This document shows positions 28,845 through 38,849 of a stretch of 64,000 bases of DNA, piece by piece. A program made the position numbers and the translations under genes. The DNA lies in the NCBI RefSeq assembly GCF_031119625.1, contig NZ_JAVHZV010000029.1:310001-374000 (forward strand), read 5' to 3'. Each line of letters opens with the position of its first letter. Position 1 is the stretch's first letter. The DNA is from Pseudomonas sp. G34 (lineage in GTDB: Bacteria; Pseudomonadota; Gammaproteobacteria; Pseudomonadales; Pseudomonadaceae). Under the pieces are notes generated by a model. That model saw only the letters and a list, made by a program, of their open reading frames with translations, was not told where the DNA came from and ran no database searches.

Positions 28845-29258
28845 ATGCTGGAAGCAAGCAGTTCCCTGTCCCACAACTGGGCGTTGGCCGTTTTTCTGCT
28901 GGGCGTCGTTGGGCTCTGTGCCTTCATGATGGGTCTATCCAGCCTGCTGGGCAGCAAAGCCTGGGGACGCAGCAAGAACGAGCCCTTCGAATCGGGCATG
29001 CTTCCCACCGGCAGCGCACGCCTGCGCCTGTCCGCCAAATTCTATCTGGTCGCGATGCTCTTCGTGATCTTCGACGTCGAAGCCCTCTTTCTCTTCGCCT
29101 GGGCCGTCTCCGTTCGCGAAAGCGGCTGGGCCGGCTTCATCGAAGCAGCCGTTTTCATAAACATTCTGTTGGCAGGTCTTGTCTACCTTTGGCGTATCGG
29201 TGCGCTGGATTGGGCACCCGAGAGTCGTAAGGCTCGGCAGGCGAAGCTGAAACAATGA
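28845..29258 (+). CDS. nuoA: NADH-quinone oxidoreductase subunit A
   Basis: 137 residues from ATG 28845, with GAGGAG seven bases upstream. Three membrane helices; the loop KAWGRSKNEPFESGMLPTGSARLRLSAKFYLVAMLFVIFDVEALFLF is the family hallmark, including the conserved acidic residues of helix 2. A membrane subunit near the quinone site of complex I. First gene of the 13-gene nuo operon. Confidence 0.96.
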   Translation: MLEASSSLSHNWALAVFLLGVVGLCAFMMGLSSLLGSKAWGRSKNEPFESGMLPTGSARLRLSAKFYLVAMLFVIFDVEALFLFAWAVSVRESGWAGFIEAAVFINILLAGLVYLWRIGALDWAPESRKARQAKLKQ

Positions 29259-29268
29259 GGCTTTGGCG

Positions 29269-29946
29269 ATGCAATACAAGCTCACTCGGATCGATCCGGA
29301 TGCTCCCAACGAGCAATACCCGATCGGCAAGCGGGAGGTCGTTACTGACCAACAGCTAGACGATGAAGTGCACAAGAACATCTATATGGGGAAACTCTCG
29401 GATGTTCTCAGCGGTGCGGTTAACTGGGGGCGCAAGAACTCCCTGTGGCCTTACAACTTCGGGCTGTCTTGCTGCTACGTGGAAATGACCACCGCGTTCA
29501 CCGCGCCGCACGACGTTGCGCGCTTCGGTGCCGAGGTGATCCGTGCCTCCCCGCGCCAGGCCGACTTCATGGTCATTGCCGGCACCTGCTTCATCAAGAT
29601 GGCGCCGGTCATCCAGCGTCTGTACGAGCAGATGCTCGAACCCAAGTGGGTCATTTCCATGGGCTCGTGCGCCAATTCCGGCGGCATGTACGACATCTAC
29701 TCGGTCGTTCAGGGGGTCGACAAGTTCCTGCCCGTCGACGTCTACATTCCCGGTTGCCCGCCCCGTCCCGAGGCGTTCCTGCAAGGCTTGATGCTGCTGC
29801 AGGAATCCATCGGTCAGGAGCGCCGCCCGCTGTCCTGGGTCGTTGGCGATCAAGGCGTTTATCGCGCCGAGATGCCATCCCAGAAAGAACAGCGCCGCGA
29901 GCAGCGTATTGCGGTTACCAACCTGCGTTCCCCTGACGAAGTCTGA
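29269..29946 (+). CDS. nuoB: NADH-quinone oxidoreductase subunit B
   Basis: 225 residues from ATG 29269, with GAGG upstream. It carries the N2 [4Fe-4S] ligands: the paired Cys of NFGLSCCYVEMT, the Cys of VISMGSCANSGGMYDIY and the Cys of VYIPGCPPRPEAF. N2 is the last cluster and passes electrons to quinone. It starts 10 bases after nuoA. Confidence 0.97.
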   Translation: MQYKLTRIDPDAPNEQYPIGKREVVTDQQLDDEVHKNIYMGKLSDVLSGAVNWGRKNSLWPYNFGLSCCYVEMTTAFTAPHDVARFGAEVIRASPRQADFMVIAGTCFIKMAPVIQRLYEQMLEPKWVISMGSCANSGGMYDIYSVVQGVDKFLPVDVYIPGCPPRPEAFLQGLMLLQESIGQERRPLSWVVGDQGVYRAEMPSQKEQRREQRIAVTNLRSPDEV

Positions 29947-30005
29947 GTCCTGCTTTTTCATTAAGCCGGGCTCACTCTCACCGTTGACCGATAGCGATCG
30001 AGACC

Positions 30006-31787
30006 ATGACTGCAGACACCATCGTGTCCATTGCGCCGTACAAGGCGGACGACCAAGACGTCGTCGTTGAGCTTCAATCCCGTTTTGGCGCCGACAGCTT
30101 CACGCTGCAGGCCACCCGTACCGGCATGCCGGTGATCTGGGTCGGCCGCGACAAGCTCGTCGAGGTGCTGCGCTTCCTGCGCCAGACCACCCGTCCCTAC
30201 GTGATGCTGTATGACCTGCACGGCGTCGACGAGCGCCTGCGCACCCAGCGTCGCGGCCTGCCGGACGCGGATTTCACGGTGTTCTACCACCTCATGTCGC
30301 TGGAGCGTAACAGCGACGTGATGATCAAGGTGGCGTTGCGCGAAGGCGACCTCAACCTGCCTTCGGTGACCGAAATCTGGCCGAACGCCAACTGGTACGA
30401 GCGTGAAGTCTGGGATCTCTACGGCATCCACTTCACCGGCCACCCGCATCTGACCCGCATCATGATGCCGCCGACCTGGGAAGGTCACCCGCTGCGCAAG
30501 GACTACCCGGCGCGCGCCACCGAATTCGACCCGTTCAGCCTGACCCTGGCCAAGCAGCAGCTCGAGGAAGAAGCCGCGCGCTTCAACCCCGAGGACTGGG
30601 GCATGAAGCGCCAGAGCGAGAACGAGGACTACATGTTCCTCAACCTCGGCCCCAACCACCCGTCTGCCCACGGTGCGTTCCGCATCATCCTGCAGCTCGA
30701 CGGCGAAGAGATCGTCGATTGCGTGCCGGAAATCGGTTACCACCACCGCGGCGCCGAGAAGATGGCCGAGCGTCAGAGCTGGCACAGCTTCATTCCCTAC
30801 ACCGACCGTATCGACTACCTCGGCGGGGTGATGAACAACCTGCCCTACGTGCTCTCGGTCGAGAAGCTGGCCGGCATCAAGGTGCCGCAGAAGGTCGACA
30901 CCATCCGCATCATGATGGCCGAGTTCTTCCGCATCACCAGCCACCTGCTGTTCCTGGGCACCTATATTCAGGACGTCGGCGCCATGACCCCGGTGTTCTT
31001 CACCTTCACCGACCGCCAGCGTGCCTACAAGGTCATCGAAGCCATTACCGGCTTTCGCCTGCACCCGGCCTGGTACCGCATCGGCGGGGTCGCCCACGAC
31101 CTGCCGCGCGGCTGGGACAAACTGGTCAAGGAATTCGTCGACTGGCTGCCCAAGCGCCTCGACGAGTACGAAAAGGCTGCGCTTAAAAACAGCATCCTCA
31201 AGGCCCGCACCATCGGTGTGGCGCAGTACAACACCAAGGAAGCGCTGGAATGGGGCACCACCGGTGCCGGCCTGCGCGCTACCGGTTGCGATTTCGACCT
31301 GCGCAAGGCTCGCCCCTACTCCGGCTACGAGAACTTCGAGTTCGAGGTGCCGTTGGCCGCCAATGGCGATGCCTATGACCGCTGCATGGTGCGCGTCGAG
31401 GAAATGCGCCAGAGCATCAGGATCATCGACCAGTGCATGCGCAACATGCCGGAAGGCCCGTACAAGGCGGATCACCCGCTGACCACGCCGCCGCCGAAAG
31501 AGCGCACGCTGCAGCACATCGAGACGCTGATCACCCACTTCCTGCAGGTTTCCTGGGGCCCGGTGATGCCAGCCAACGAAAGCTTCCAGATGATCGAAGC
31601 GACCAAGGGTATCAACAGCTACTACCTGACCAGCGACGGCAGCACCATGAGCTACCGCACCCGAATTCGTACGCCGAGCTTCCCGCACCTGCAGCAGATC
31701 CCTTCGGTGATCCGCGGCAGCATGGTCGCTGACCTGATTGCCTATCTGGGCAGTATCGATTTCGTGATGGCCGACGTGGATCGCTGA
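30006..31787 (+). CDS. nuoC: NADH-quinone oxidoreductase fused subunit C/D
   Basis: 593 residues, a natural fusion of the 30-kDa (C, about 1-190) and 49-kDa (D, about 210-593) subunits, as in other gammaproteobacteria. The C part has EREVWDLYGIHFTGHPHLTRIMMPPTWEGHPLRKDYP; the D part has NLGPNHPSAHGAFRIILQLDGE and ends in the usual LIAYLGSIDFVMADVDR. The D part lines the quinone pocket with NuoB. Also written nuoCD. Confidence 0.97.
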   Translation: MTADTIVSIAPYKADDQDVVVELQSRFGADSFTLQATRTGMPVIWVGRDKLVEVLRFLRQTTRPYVMLYDLHGVDERLRTQRRGLPDADFTVFYHLMSLERNSDVMIKVALREGDLNLPSVTEIWPNANWYEREVWDLYGIHFTGHPHLTRIMMPPTWEGHPLRKDYPARATEFDPFSLTLAKQQLEEEAARFNPEDWGMKRQSENEDYMFLNLGPNHPSAHGAFRIILQLDGEEIVDCVPEIGYHHRGAEKMAERQSWHSFIPYTDRIDYLGGVMNNLPYVLSVEKLAGIKVPQKVDTIRIMMAEFFRITSHLLFLGTYIQDVGAMTPVFFTFTDRQRAYKVIEAITGFRLHPAWYRIGGVAHDLPRGWDKLVKEFVDWLPKRLDEYEKAALKNSILKARTIGVAQYNTKEALEWGTTGAGLRATGCDFDLRKARPYSGYENFEFEVPLAANGDAYDRCMVRVEEMRQSIRIIDQCMRNMPEGPYKADHPLTTPPPKERTLQHIETLITHFLQVSWGPVMPANESFQMIEATKGINSYYLTSDGSTMSYRTRIRTPSFPHLQQIPSVIRGSMVADLIAYLGSIDFVMADVDR

Positions 31788-31797
31788 GGAGCACACC

Positions 31798-32289
31798 ATG
31801 AGCATGATTCAAACTGACCGTTTCGCCCTCAGCGAAGCCGAGCGCTCGGCCATCGAGCACGAGATGCACCACTACGAAGACCCGCGCGCCGCCAGCATCG
31901 AAGCGCTGAAGATCGTCCAGAAGCAGCGCGGCTGGGTGCCGGACGGCGCCGCCGGCGCCATTGGCGCGATCCTCGGTATTCCGGCCAGCGACGTGGAAGG
32001 TGTGGCTACCTTCTATAGCCAGATTTTCCGCCAGCCGGTTGGCCGCCACATCATCCGCGTATGCGACAGCATGACCTGCTTTATCGGGGGCCATGAAAAC
32101 GTGCTGGGCAGCATCAAATCCGAACTTGGCATCGTGCCCGGGCAGACCACCGCCGACGGCCGCTTCACCCTGCTGCCGGTGTGCTGCCTGGGCAACTGCG
32201 ACAAGGCGCCGGCGCTGATGATCGACGACGAGACCTTTGGCGACGTACAGCCCGAAGGCGTGGCGCAACTGCTGGAGAGCTTCCAATGA
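31798..32289 (+). CDS. nuoE: NADH-quinone oxidoreductase subunit E
   Basis: 163 residues. A thioredoxin-like [2Fe-2S] protein with ligands C89 and C94 (VCDSMTC) and C130 and C134 (CLGNC). It holds cluster N1a next to the FMN site of NuoF. ATG 31798 follows GAGGAG; an ATG two codons later is also possible. The stop overlaps the nuoF start as ATGA. Confidence 0.96.
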   Translation: MSMIQTDRFALSEAERSAIEHEMHHYEDPRAASIEALKIVQKQRGWVPDGAAGAIGAILGIPASDVEGVATFYSQIFRQPVGRHIIRVCDSMTCFIGGHENVLGSIKSELGIVPGQTTADGRFTLLPVCCLGNCDKAPALMIDDETFGDVQPEGVAQLLESFQ

Positions 32290-33647
32290 CCAGTCGCAGC
32301 TCCAACCTGCTGACCTCCTTCGGCCCGGCCAACCGTATCGCCCGCAGCGAAGAGACCCATCCGCTGACCTGGCGCCTGCGCGATGATGGCCAGCCGGTAT
32401 GGCTGGACGAGTACCAGCAGAAGAACGGCTACGCCGCCGCCCGCAAGGCCCTGGCGGAAATGGCCCAGGCCGACATCGTGCAGACCGTCAAGGACTCCGG
32501 CCTCAAGGGCCGCGGCGGTGCGGGCTTCCCCACCGGCGTGAAGTGGGGCCTGATGCCCAACGACGAATCGCTGAACATCCGTTACCTGCTGTGCAACGCG
32601 GACGAGATGGAGCCCAACACCTGGAAGGACCGTATGTTGATGGAACAGCTGCCGCACCTGTTGGTGGAAGGCATGCTGATCAGCGCCCGGGCCCTGAAGG
32701 CGTATCGCGGCTATATCTTCCTGCGCGGCGAATACGTCGACGCCGCAGCGAATCTCAACCGCGCCATCGACGAAGCCAAGGCTGCCGGCCTCCTCGGCAA
32801 GAACATCCTCGGTAGCGGTTTCGACTTCGAGCTGTTCGTACACACCGGCGCCGGGCGCTATATCTGCGGTGAAGAAACCGCACTGATCAACTCCCTGGAA
32901 GGCCGCCGCGCCAACCCGCGCGCCAAGCCGCCGTTCCCGGCCGCCGTGGGCGTGTGGGGCAAGCCGACCTGCGTCAACAACGTCGAGACCCTGTGCAACG
33001 TACCGGCAATCGTCGCCCATGGCGTCGACTGGTACAAATCCCTGGCCCGCGAAGGCAGTGAAGACCACGGCACCAAGCTGATGGGCTTCTCCGGCAAGGT
33101 GAAAACCCCGGGCATCTGGGAGCTGCCCTTCGGCATCAGCGCCCGCGAGCTGTTCGAGGACTACGCCGGCGGCATGCGCGACGGTTATACCCTCAAGGCC
33201 TGGCAGCCCGGCGGCGCCGGCACCGGCTTCCTGCTGCCCGAGCACCTCGAGGCCGCCATGTACGCTGCCGGCATCGCCAAGGTCGGCACTCGCATGGGCA
33301 CCGGCCTGGCCCTGGCCATCGACAACACCGTGAACATGGTCTCGCTGTTGCGCAACATGGAAGAGTTCTTCGCCCGTGAATCCTGCGGCTGGTGCACGCC
33401 GTGCCGTGACGGCCTGCCGTGGAGCGTGAAGATCCTGCGTGCCCTGGAGCGCAAGCAAGGCACCCGCGAGGACATCGACACCCTCCTCGGCCTGGTCAAC
33501 TTCCTCGGCCCCGGCAAGACCTTCTGCGCCCACGCGCCAGGTGCCGTGGAGCCGCTGGGCAGTGCGATCAAGTATTTCCGTGAAGAGTTCGACGCCGGGG
33601 TGATCGCCGATGCGATCGAGCCGCCAGTGGCGGCCCACGCGGTATGA
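32286..33647 (+). CDS. nuoF: NADH-quinone oxidoreductase subunit F
   Basis: 453 residues from ATG 32286, overlapping nuoE. NADH and FMN binding regions are visible as GLKGRGGAGFPTGVKWGLM and GAGRYICGEETALINSLEG. The [4Fe-4S] N3 ligands lie in ESCGWCTPCRDG plus the later Cys of KTFCAHAPGA. This is the subunit that oxidises NADH. Confidence 0.97.
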   Translation: MTSRSSNLLTSFGPANRIARSEETHPLTWRLRDDGQPVWLDEYQQKNGYAAARKALAEMAQADIVQTVKDSGLKGRGGAGFPTGVKWGLMPNDESLNIRYLLCNADEMEPNTWKDRMLMEQLPHLLVEGMLISARALKAYRGYIFLRGEYVDAAANLNRAIDEAKAAGLLGKNILGSGFDFELFVHTGAGRYICGEETALINSLEGRRANPRAKPPFPAAVGVWGKPTCVNNVETLCNVPAIVAHGVDWYKSLAREGSEDHGTKLMGFSGKVKTPGIWELPFGISARELFEDYAGGMRDGYTLKAWQPGGAGTGFLLPEHLEAAMYAAGIAKVGTRMGTGLALAIDNTVNMVSLLRNMEEFFARESCGWCTPCRDGLPWSVKILRALERKQGTREDIDTLLGLVNFLGPGKTFCAHAPGAVEPLGSAIKYFREEFDAGVIADAIEPPVAAHAV

Positions 33648-33754
33648 ACCCGATGGCCGGACAAGTGGGCGCACGGCGCCGTCCGGCCCGGGTAACGAGA
33701 AAAGAATTCCCTTAGCCCGTCCACCTTCGGGTGGGCAAACGAAGACTGAAGAAA

Positions 33755-36484
33755 ATGGCCACTATCCACGTAGACGGCAAAGATCTCGAAGTCGATGGTG
33801 CGGACAACCTGCTGCAGGCCTGTCTGTCCCTCGGTCTCGACATCCCTTACTTCTGCTGGCACCCGGCGCTTGGCAGCGTTGGTGCCTGCCGCCAGTGTGC
33901 GGTGAAGCAGTACACCGACGAGAACGACAAGCGCGGCCGGCTGGTCATGTCCTGCATGACCCCGGCCACCGACAACAGCTGGATTTCCATTGACGACGAA
34001 GAGGCCGTGGCCTTTCGCAAGAGCGTCGTCGAATGGCTGATGACCAACCACCCGCACGACTGCCCGGTGTGCGAGGAAGGCGGCCACTGCCACCTGCAGG
34101 ACATGACGGTGATGACCGGCCACAACGCCCGGCGTTATCGCTTCACCAAACGCACCCACCAGAACCAGGAACTCGGTCCGTTCATCGCCCACGAGATGAA
34201 CCGCTGCATCGCCTGCTACCGCTGCGTGCGCTACTACAAGGACTACGCCGGCGGCACTGACCTGGGCGTCTATGGCGCCCACGACAACGTGTACTTCGGC
34301 CGCGTCGAAGACGGCACCCTGGAGAGCGAGTTCTCCGGCAACCTGGTCGAGGTCTGCCCGACCGGGGTGTTCACCGACAAGACCCACTCCGAGCGCTACA
34401 ACCGCAAGTGGGACATGCAGTTCGCGCCGAGCATCTGCCACGGCTGCTCCAGCGGCTGCAACACCAGCCCCGGTGAGCGTTACGGCGAGGTGCGCCGCAT
34501 CGAGAACCGCTTCAATGGCTCGGTGAACCAGTATTTCCTCTGTGACCGTGGCCGCTTCGGCTATGGCTACGTCAACCGTGAGGATCGCCCGCGTCAGCCG
34601 CTGATGGTGCTCAGCAAGATGAAGATGGGCATCGACTCCGCACTGGATCAGGCCGCTGCCCTGCTGAAGAACCGCAAGGTGATCGGCATCGGTTCGCCGC
34701 GTGCCAGCCTGGAGGGCAACTTCGCCCTGCGCGAACTGGTTGGCGAAGGCAACTTCTATTCCGGTATCGCCGCCGCCGAGCAGGCCAATATCCGCCTGAT
34801 TCGCGATGTGCTGCAGAACGGCCCGCTGCCGGTGCCGACCCTGCGCGACATCGAAAGCCACGACGCGGTGTTCGTGCTCGGTGAAGACCTGACCCAGACT
34901 GCGGCGCGCGTCGCCCTGGCCCTGCGCCAGTCGGTCAAGGGCAAGGCCACCGAAATCGCTGCCGGTGCGAAGATTCAGGACTGGCACATGGCGGCCGTGC
35001 AGAACGTCGCCCAGCACGCGCTCAACCCGCTGTTCATCGCCAGCGTCACCGCTACCCGCCTCGATGATATTGCCGAGCAGTGCGTACACGCCGCGCCGGA
35101 CGACCTGGCCCGTGTCGGTTTCGCCGTGGCTCACGCCATCGACCCGAGCGCGCCGGCTGTCGAAGGCCTGGAGGCTGAGGCCGCCGAGCTGGTGCAACGC
35201 ATCGCCGATGCGCTGCTGAATGCCAGGCGCCCGCTGATCGTCTCCGGTGCTTCGCTGGGCAATCGCGCCGTGATCGAGGCGGCTGCCAACATCGCCAGCG
35301 CCTTGAAGAACCGCGAGAAGAACGGCTCCATCAGCCTGGTGGTGCCGGAAGCCAATAGCATGGGCCTGGCCCTGCTGATGGGCGACAAATTCGCTGGCAA
35401 CAGCCTGGACGACGCCCTCGAAGCGCTCACCTGCGGTCAGGCCGATGCCCTGGTGGTGCTGGAGAACGATCTCTACCACCGCGCCGACGCAGGCAAAGTG
35501 GACGCTGCCCTGGCGGCCGCCAAGGTGGTGATCGTTGCCGATCACCAGAGCACCGCCACCACCGCCAAGGCGCACCTGCTGCTGCCGGCGGCCAGCTTCG
35601 CCGAGGGCGACGGCACCCTGGTCAGCCAGGAAGGCCGCGCCCAGCGCTTCTTCCAGGTCTACGAGCCGTCCTACTACGACGCCAACATCCTGGTGCGTGA
35701 AGGCTGGCGCTGGCTGCACGCGCTGCACAGCACCCTGCAAAACCGTGGCGTCGACTGGACTCAACTGGATCAGGTCACTGCCGCTTGCGCCGAGAGCAAC
35801 GCCCAGCTGGCCGGCATCCGTGATGCCGCGCCAAGCGCCTCGTTCCGCATCAAGGGCCTCAAGCTGGCCCGCGAGCCGCACCGCTACAGCGGTCGTACCG
35901 CCATGCGCGCCAATATCAGCGTGCACGAGCCACGTCAGCCCCAGGACAAGGACAGCGCCTTCGCCTTCTCCATGGAAGGCTATTCGGGCAGCCAGGAAGA
36001 TCGTCAGCAGATTCCGTTCGCCTGGTCGCCAGGCTGGAACTCGCCGCAGGCCTGGAACAAGTTCCAGGACGAAGTCGGTGGTCACCTGCGCGCCGGCGAC
36101 CCCGGTGTGCGTCTGATCGAAAGCAAGGGCGCAAGCCTGGCCTGGTTCAGCGCACCGACGGCCTTCAACCCGGCTCAGGGCACCTGGCAGGCGGTGCCGC
36201 TGCACCACCTGTTTGGCAGCGAGGAGATGTCCTCGCGCGCCGCGCCGATCGCCGAACGCACGCCTGCCGCCTACGTGGCGCTGGCCAAGGATGAAGCCGA
36301 CCGCCTGGGTGTCAACGATGGCGCCCTGCTGCAACTGAGCGTCAATGGCCAGAACCTGCGCCTGCCGCTGCGCGTCAGCGAAGAGTTGGGCATCGGCCTG
36401 GTCGGCCTGCCGGTGGGGCTGGCGGGCATTCCAGCCGGTATCGCCGGTGCGCCGGTGACCGACATTGGGGAGGCCGCACGATGA
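33755..36484 (+). CDS. nuoG: NADH-quinone oxidoreductase subunit G
   Basis: 909 residues from ATG 33755 (MATIHVDGKDLEV). An N-terminal [2Fe-2S] domain (PYFCWHPALGSVGACRQCAV and a Cys in VMSCMTPA), the His/Cys cluster region HDCPVCEEGGHCHLQDM, the 4Fe-4S pair region CIACYRCVRYY with VEVCPTGVF, and the extra N7-type cluster CHGCSSGCNTSPGERYG, then a molybdopterin-oxidoreductase-like domain without cofactor. It wires electrons from NuoEF to NuoI. It lies 107 bases after nuoF; that gap has a CCACC-TTCG-GGTGG stem. Confidence 0.96.
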   Translation: MATIHVDGKDLEVDGADNLLQACLSLGLDIPYFCWHPALGSVGACRQCAVKQYTDENDKRGRLVMSCMTPATDNSWISIDDEEAVAFRKSVVEWLMTNHPHDCPVCEEGGHCHLQDMTVMTGHNARRYRFTKRTHQNQELGPFIAHEMNRCIACYRCVRYYKDYAGGTDLGVYGAHDNVYFGRVEDGTLESEFSGNLVEVCPTGVFTDKTHSERYNRKWDMQFAPSICHGCSSGCNTSPGERYGEVRRIENRFNGSVNQYFLCDRGRFGYGYVNREDRPRQPLMVLSKMKMGIDSALDQAAALLKNRKVIGIGSPRASLEGNFALRELVGEGNFYSGIAAAEQANIRLIRDVLQNGPLPVPTLRDIESHDAVFVLGEDLTQTAARVALALRQSVKGKATEIAAGAKIQDWHMAAVQNVAQHALNPLFIASVTATRLDDIAEQCVHAAPDDLARVGFAVAHAIDPSAPAVEGLEAEAAELVQRIADALLNARRPLIVSGASLGNRAVIEAAANIASALKNREKNGSISLVVPEANSMGLALLMGDKFAGNSLDDALEALTCGQADALVVLENDLYHRADAGKVDAALAAAKVVIVADHQSTATTAKAHLLLPAASFAEGDGTLVSQEGRAQRFFQVYEPSYYDANILVREGWRWLHALHSTLQNRGVDWTQLDQVTAACAESNAQLAGIRDAAPSASFRIKGLKLAREPHRYSGRTAMRANISVHEPRQPQDKDSAFAFSMEGYSGSQEDRQQIPFAWSPGWNSPQAWNKFQDEVGGHLRAGDPGVRLIESKGASLAWFSAPTAFNPAQGTWQAVPLHHLFGSEEMSSRAAPIAERTPAAYVALAKDEADRLGVNDGALLQLSVNGQNLRLPLRVSEELGIGLVGLPVGLAGIPAGIAGAPVTDIGEAAR

Positions 36485-37473
36485 GCTGGTTGACACCCGG
36501 GTTGCTCGACATCATCCAGGAAGTGCTCAAGGCCATCGTCATCCTGCTCGCCGTGGTGGTCTGCGGCGCGCTGCTGAGCTTCGTCGAACGGCGCCTGCTC
36601 GGCTGGTGGCAGGACCGCTACGGCCCCAACCGGGTCGGGCCGTTCGGCATGTTCCAGATCGCCGCCGACATGCTGAAGATGTTCTTCAAGGAAGACTGGA
36701 CGCCGCCGTTCGCCGACAAGATGATCTTCACCCTGGCGCCGATCATCGGCATGGGCGCCATGCTGGTGGCCTTCGCGATCATCCCCATCACCCCCAACTG
36801 GGGCGTGGCGGACCTGAACATCGGCATCCTGTTCTTCTTCGCCATGGCCGGGCTTTCGGTGTACGCGGTGCTGTTCGCCGGCTGGTCGAGCAACAACAAG
36901 TTCGCCCTGCTCGGCGCGCTGCGCGCCTCGGCCCAGACGGTCTCCTACGAGGTGTTCCTGGCCCTGGCGCTGATGGGCATCGTCGCCCAGGTCGGCTCGT
37001 TCAACATGCGCGACATCGTCGACTACCAGGCCGACAACCTGTGGTTCATCATTCCGCAGTTCTTCGGCTTCTGTACCTTCTTCATCGCGGGCGTGGCGGT
37101 AACCCACCGTCACCCCTTCGACCAGCCGGAAGCCGAGCAAGAGCTGGCCGACGGTTACCACATCGAATACGCCGGGATGAAATGGGGCATGTTCTTCGTT
37201 GGTGAGTACATCGGCATCGTGACCATTTCGGCGTTGCTGGTAACCCTGTTCTTCGGTGGCTGGCACGGCCCGTTCGGCATCCTGCCGCAGATCCCGTTCT
37301 TCTGGTTCGCGATCAAGACCTGCTTCTTCATCATGATCTTCATCCTGCTGCGCGCCTCCATTCCGCGCCCACGGTATGACCAGGTCATGGCCTTCAGCTG
37401 GAAGTTCTGTCTGCCGCTGACCCTGATCAACCTGCTGGTGACCGGCGCCGTCGTGCTGGCCACGGCCCAGTAA
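36481..37473 (+). CDS. nuoH: NADH-quinone oxidoreductase subunit H
   Basis: 330 residues, mostly hydrophobic, with eight or nine helices. Conserved loops: ERRLLGWWQDRYGPNRVGPFGMFQIAADMLKMFFKEDW and HPFDQPEAEQELADGYHIEYAGMKWGMFF, which shape the quinone entry and couple it to proton pumping. ATG overlaps the nuoG stop as ATGA. Confidence 0.96.
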   Translation: MSWLTPGLLDIIQEVLKAIVILLAVVVCGALLSFVERRLLGWWQDRYGPNRVGPFGMFQIAADMLKMFFKEDWTPPFADKMIFTLAPIIGMGAMLVAFAIIPITPNWGVADLNIGILFFFAMAGLSVYAVLFAGWSSNNKFALLGALRASAQTVSYEVFLALALMGIVAQVGSFNMRDIVDYQADNLWFIIPQFFGFCTFFIAGVAVTHRHPFDQPEAEQELADGYHIEYAGMKWGMFFVGEYIGIVTISALLVTLFFGGWHGPFGILPQIPFFWFAIKTCFFIMIFILLRASIPRPRYDQVMAFSWKFCLPLTLINLLVTGAVVLATAQ

Positions 37474-37486
37474 GGAGAATCGTAAA

Positions 37487-38035
37487 ATGTTCAAATACAT
37501 ATGGGATGTGCTGGTCGGTACCGGTACCCAGTTGCGCAGCCTGGCCATGGTGTTCAGCCATGGTTTCCGCAAGCGCGACACCCTGCAATACCCCGAAGAA
37601 CAGGTTTACCTGCCGCCGCGCTATCGCGGGCGCATCGTGCTGACCCGCGACCCCGATGGCGAAGAACGCTGCGTGGCCTGCAACCTGTGCGCCGTGGCCT
37701 GCCCGGTGGGCTGCATCTCGCTGCAGAAGGCGGAAACCGAGGACGGTCGCTGGTACCCGGACTTCTTCCGTATCAACTTCTCGCGCTGCATCTTCTGCGG
37801 CCTGTGCGAGGAAGCCTGCCCGACCACCGCGATCCAGCTCACCCCGGATTTCGAAATGGGCGAGTTCAAGCGTCAGGATCTGGTGTACGAGAAAGAAGAC
37901 CTGCTGATTTCCGGCCCCGGCAAGAACCCGGACTACAACTTCTACCGCGTGGCCGGCATGGCCATTGCCGGCAAGCCGAAAGGCGCCGCGCAGGACGAAG
38001 CCGAGCCGATCAACGTCAAGGGGTTGTTGCCATAA
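37487..38035 (+). CDS. nuoI: NADH-quinone oxidoreductase subunit I
   Basis: 182 residues. A ferredoxin-like protein with two [4Fe-4S] motifs: C62-x2-C65-x2-C68-x3-C72 (RCVACNLCAVACPVGC) and C101-x2-C104-x2-C107-x3-C111 (CIFCGLCEEACPT), holding N6a and N6b. The N-terminal amphipathic helix docks it on the membrane arm. AAGGAG precedes the start; the last base of its TAA is the first base of nuoJ. Confidence 0.97.
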   Translation: MFKYIWDVLVGTGTQLRSLAMVFSHGFRKRDTLQYPEEQVYLPPRYRGRIVLTRDPDGEERCVACNLCAVACPVGCISLQKAETEDGRWYPDFFRINFSRCIFCGLCEEACPTTAIQLTPDFEMGEFKRQDLVYEKEDLLISGPGKNPDYNFYRVAGMAIAGKPKGAAQDEAEPINVKGLLP

Positions 38036-38544
38036 TGGAATTCGCCTTCTATTTCTCCGCAGGGGTCGCGGTTGCCTCGACCCTGGGCGTGATCACCGGC
38101 AAGAACCCGGTGCACGCCCTGCTCTACCTGATCATCTCGCTGCTCGCCGTGTCCATGGTGTTCTTCAGTCTTGGCGCGCCGTTCGCCGGCGCCCTGGAAA
38201 TCATCGTCTACGCCGGCGCCATCATGGTGCTGTTCGTGTTCGTGGTGATGATGCTCAACCTCGGGCCGGCCTCCGTCGAACAGGAACGCACCTGGCTGAC
38301 GCCGGGCATCTGGATCGGCCCGGCGCTGCTCTCCGCGGTGCTGCTCGGCCAGCTCCTGTACGTGCTGTTCGCGGTGCCGAGCGGTGCCACCATCGGCCAT
38401 ACCACGGTCGATGCCAAAGCCGTTGGCGTGCACCTGTTCGGCCCTTATCTGCTGGCCGTCGAACTGGCGTCCATGCTGCTGCTCGCCGCGCTGGTCGCCG
38501 CCTATCACCTGGGCCGCAACGACATCAAGGACGCTACCCCATGA
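38035..38544 (+). CDS. nuoJ: NADH-quinone oxidoreductase subunit J
   Basis: 169 residues, five membrane helices, starting at ATG 38035 where it shares one base with the nuoI stop. The third helix contains the conserved pattern GALEIIVYAGAIMVLFVFVVMML, part of the coupling region. Its stop overlaps the nuoK ATG. Confidence 0.95.
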   Translation: MEFAFYFSAGVAVASTLGVITGKNPVHALLYLIISLLAVSMVFFSLGAPFAGALEIIVYAGAIMVLFVFVVMMLNLGPASVEQERTWLTPGIWIGPALLSAVLLGQLLYVLFAVPSGATIGHTTVDAKAVGVHLFGPYLLAVELASMLLLAALVAAYHLGRNDIKDATP

Positions 38545-38849
38545 ACGGTATTCCAATGGAGCACGGCCTGGCGCTGGCCGGCGTGCTGTTCAGCCTCGGC
38601 CTGGTCGGCCTGATGGTGCGCCGCAACATCCTGTTCGTGCTGATGAGCCTGGAAGTGATGATGAACGCCGCCGCCCTGGCCTTCGTCGTCGCCGGCGCAC
38701 GCTGGGGCCAGGCGGACGGGCAGATCATGTTCATTCTGGTGATCGCCCTGGCCGCCGCCGAAGCGAGCATCGGCCTGGCGATCCTGCTGCAGCTGTACCG
38801 CCGCTTCCACACCCTCGATATCGACGCAGCCAGCGAGATGCGCGGATGA
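38541..38849 (+). CDS. nuoK: NADH-quinone oxidoreductase subunit K
   Basis: 102 residues, three helices, from ATG 38541 (ATGA overlap with nuoJ). Conserved glutamates are visible in FVLMSLEVMMNAAALAF and ALAAAEASIGLAI, which form the proton path in this small antiporter-like subunit. The stop overlaps nuoL as ATGA. Confidence 0.96.
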   Translation: MNGIPMEHGLALAGVLFSLGLVGLMVRRNILFVLMSLEVMMNAAALAFVVAGARWGQADGQIMFILVIALAAAEASIGLAILLQLYRRFHTLDIDAASEMRG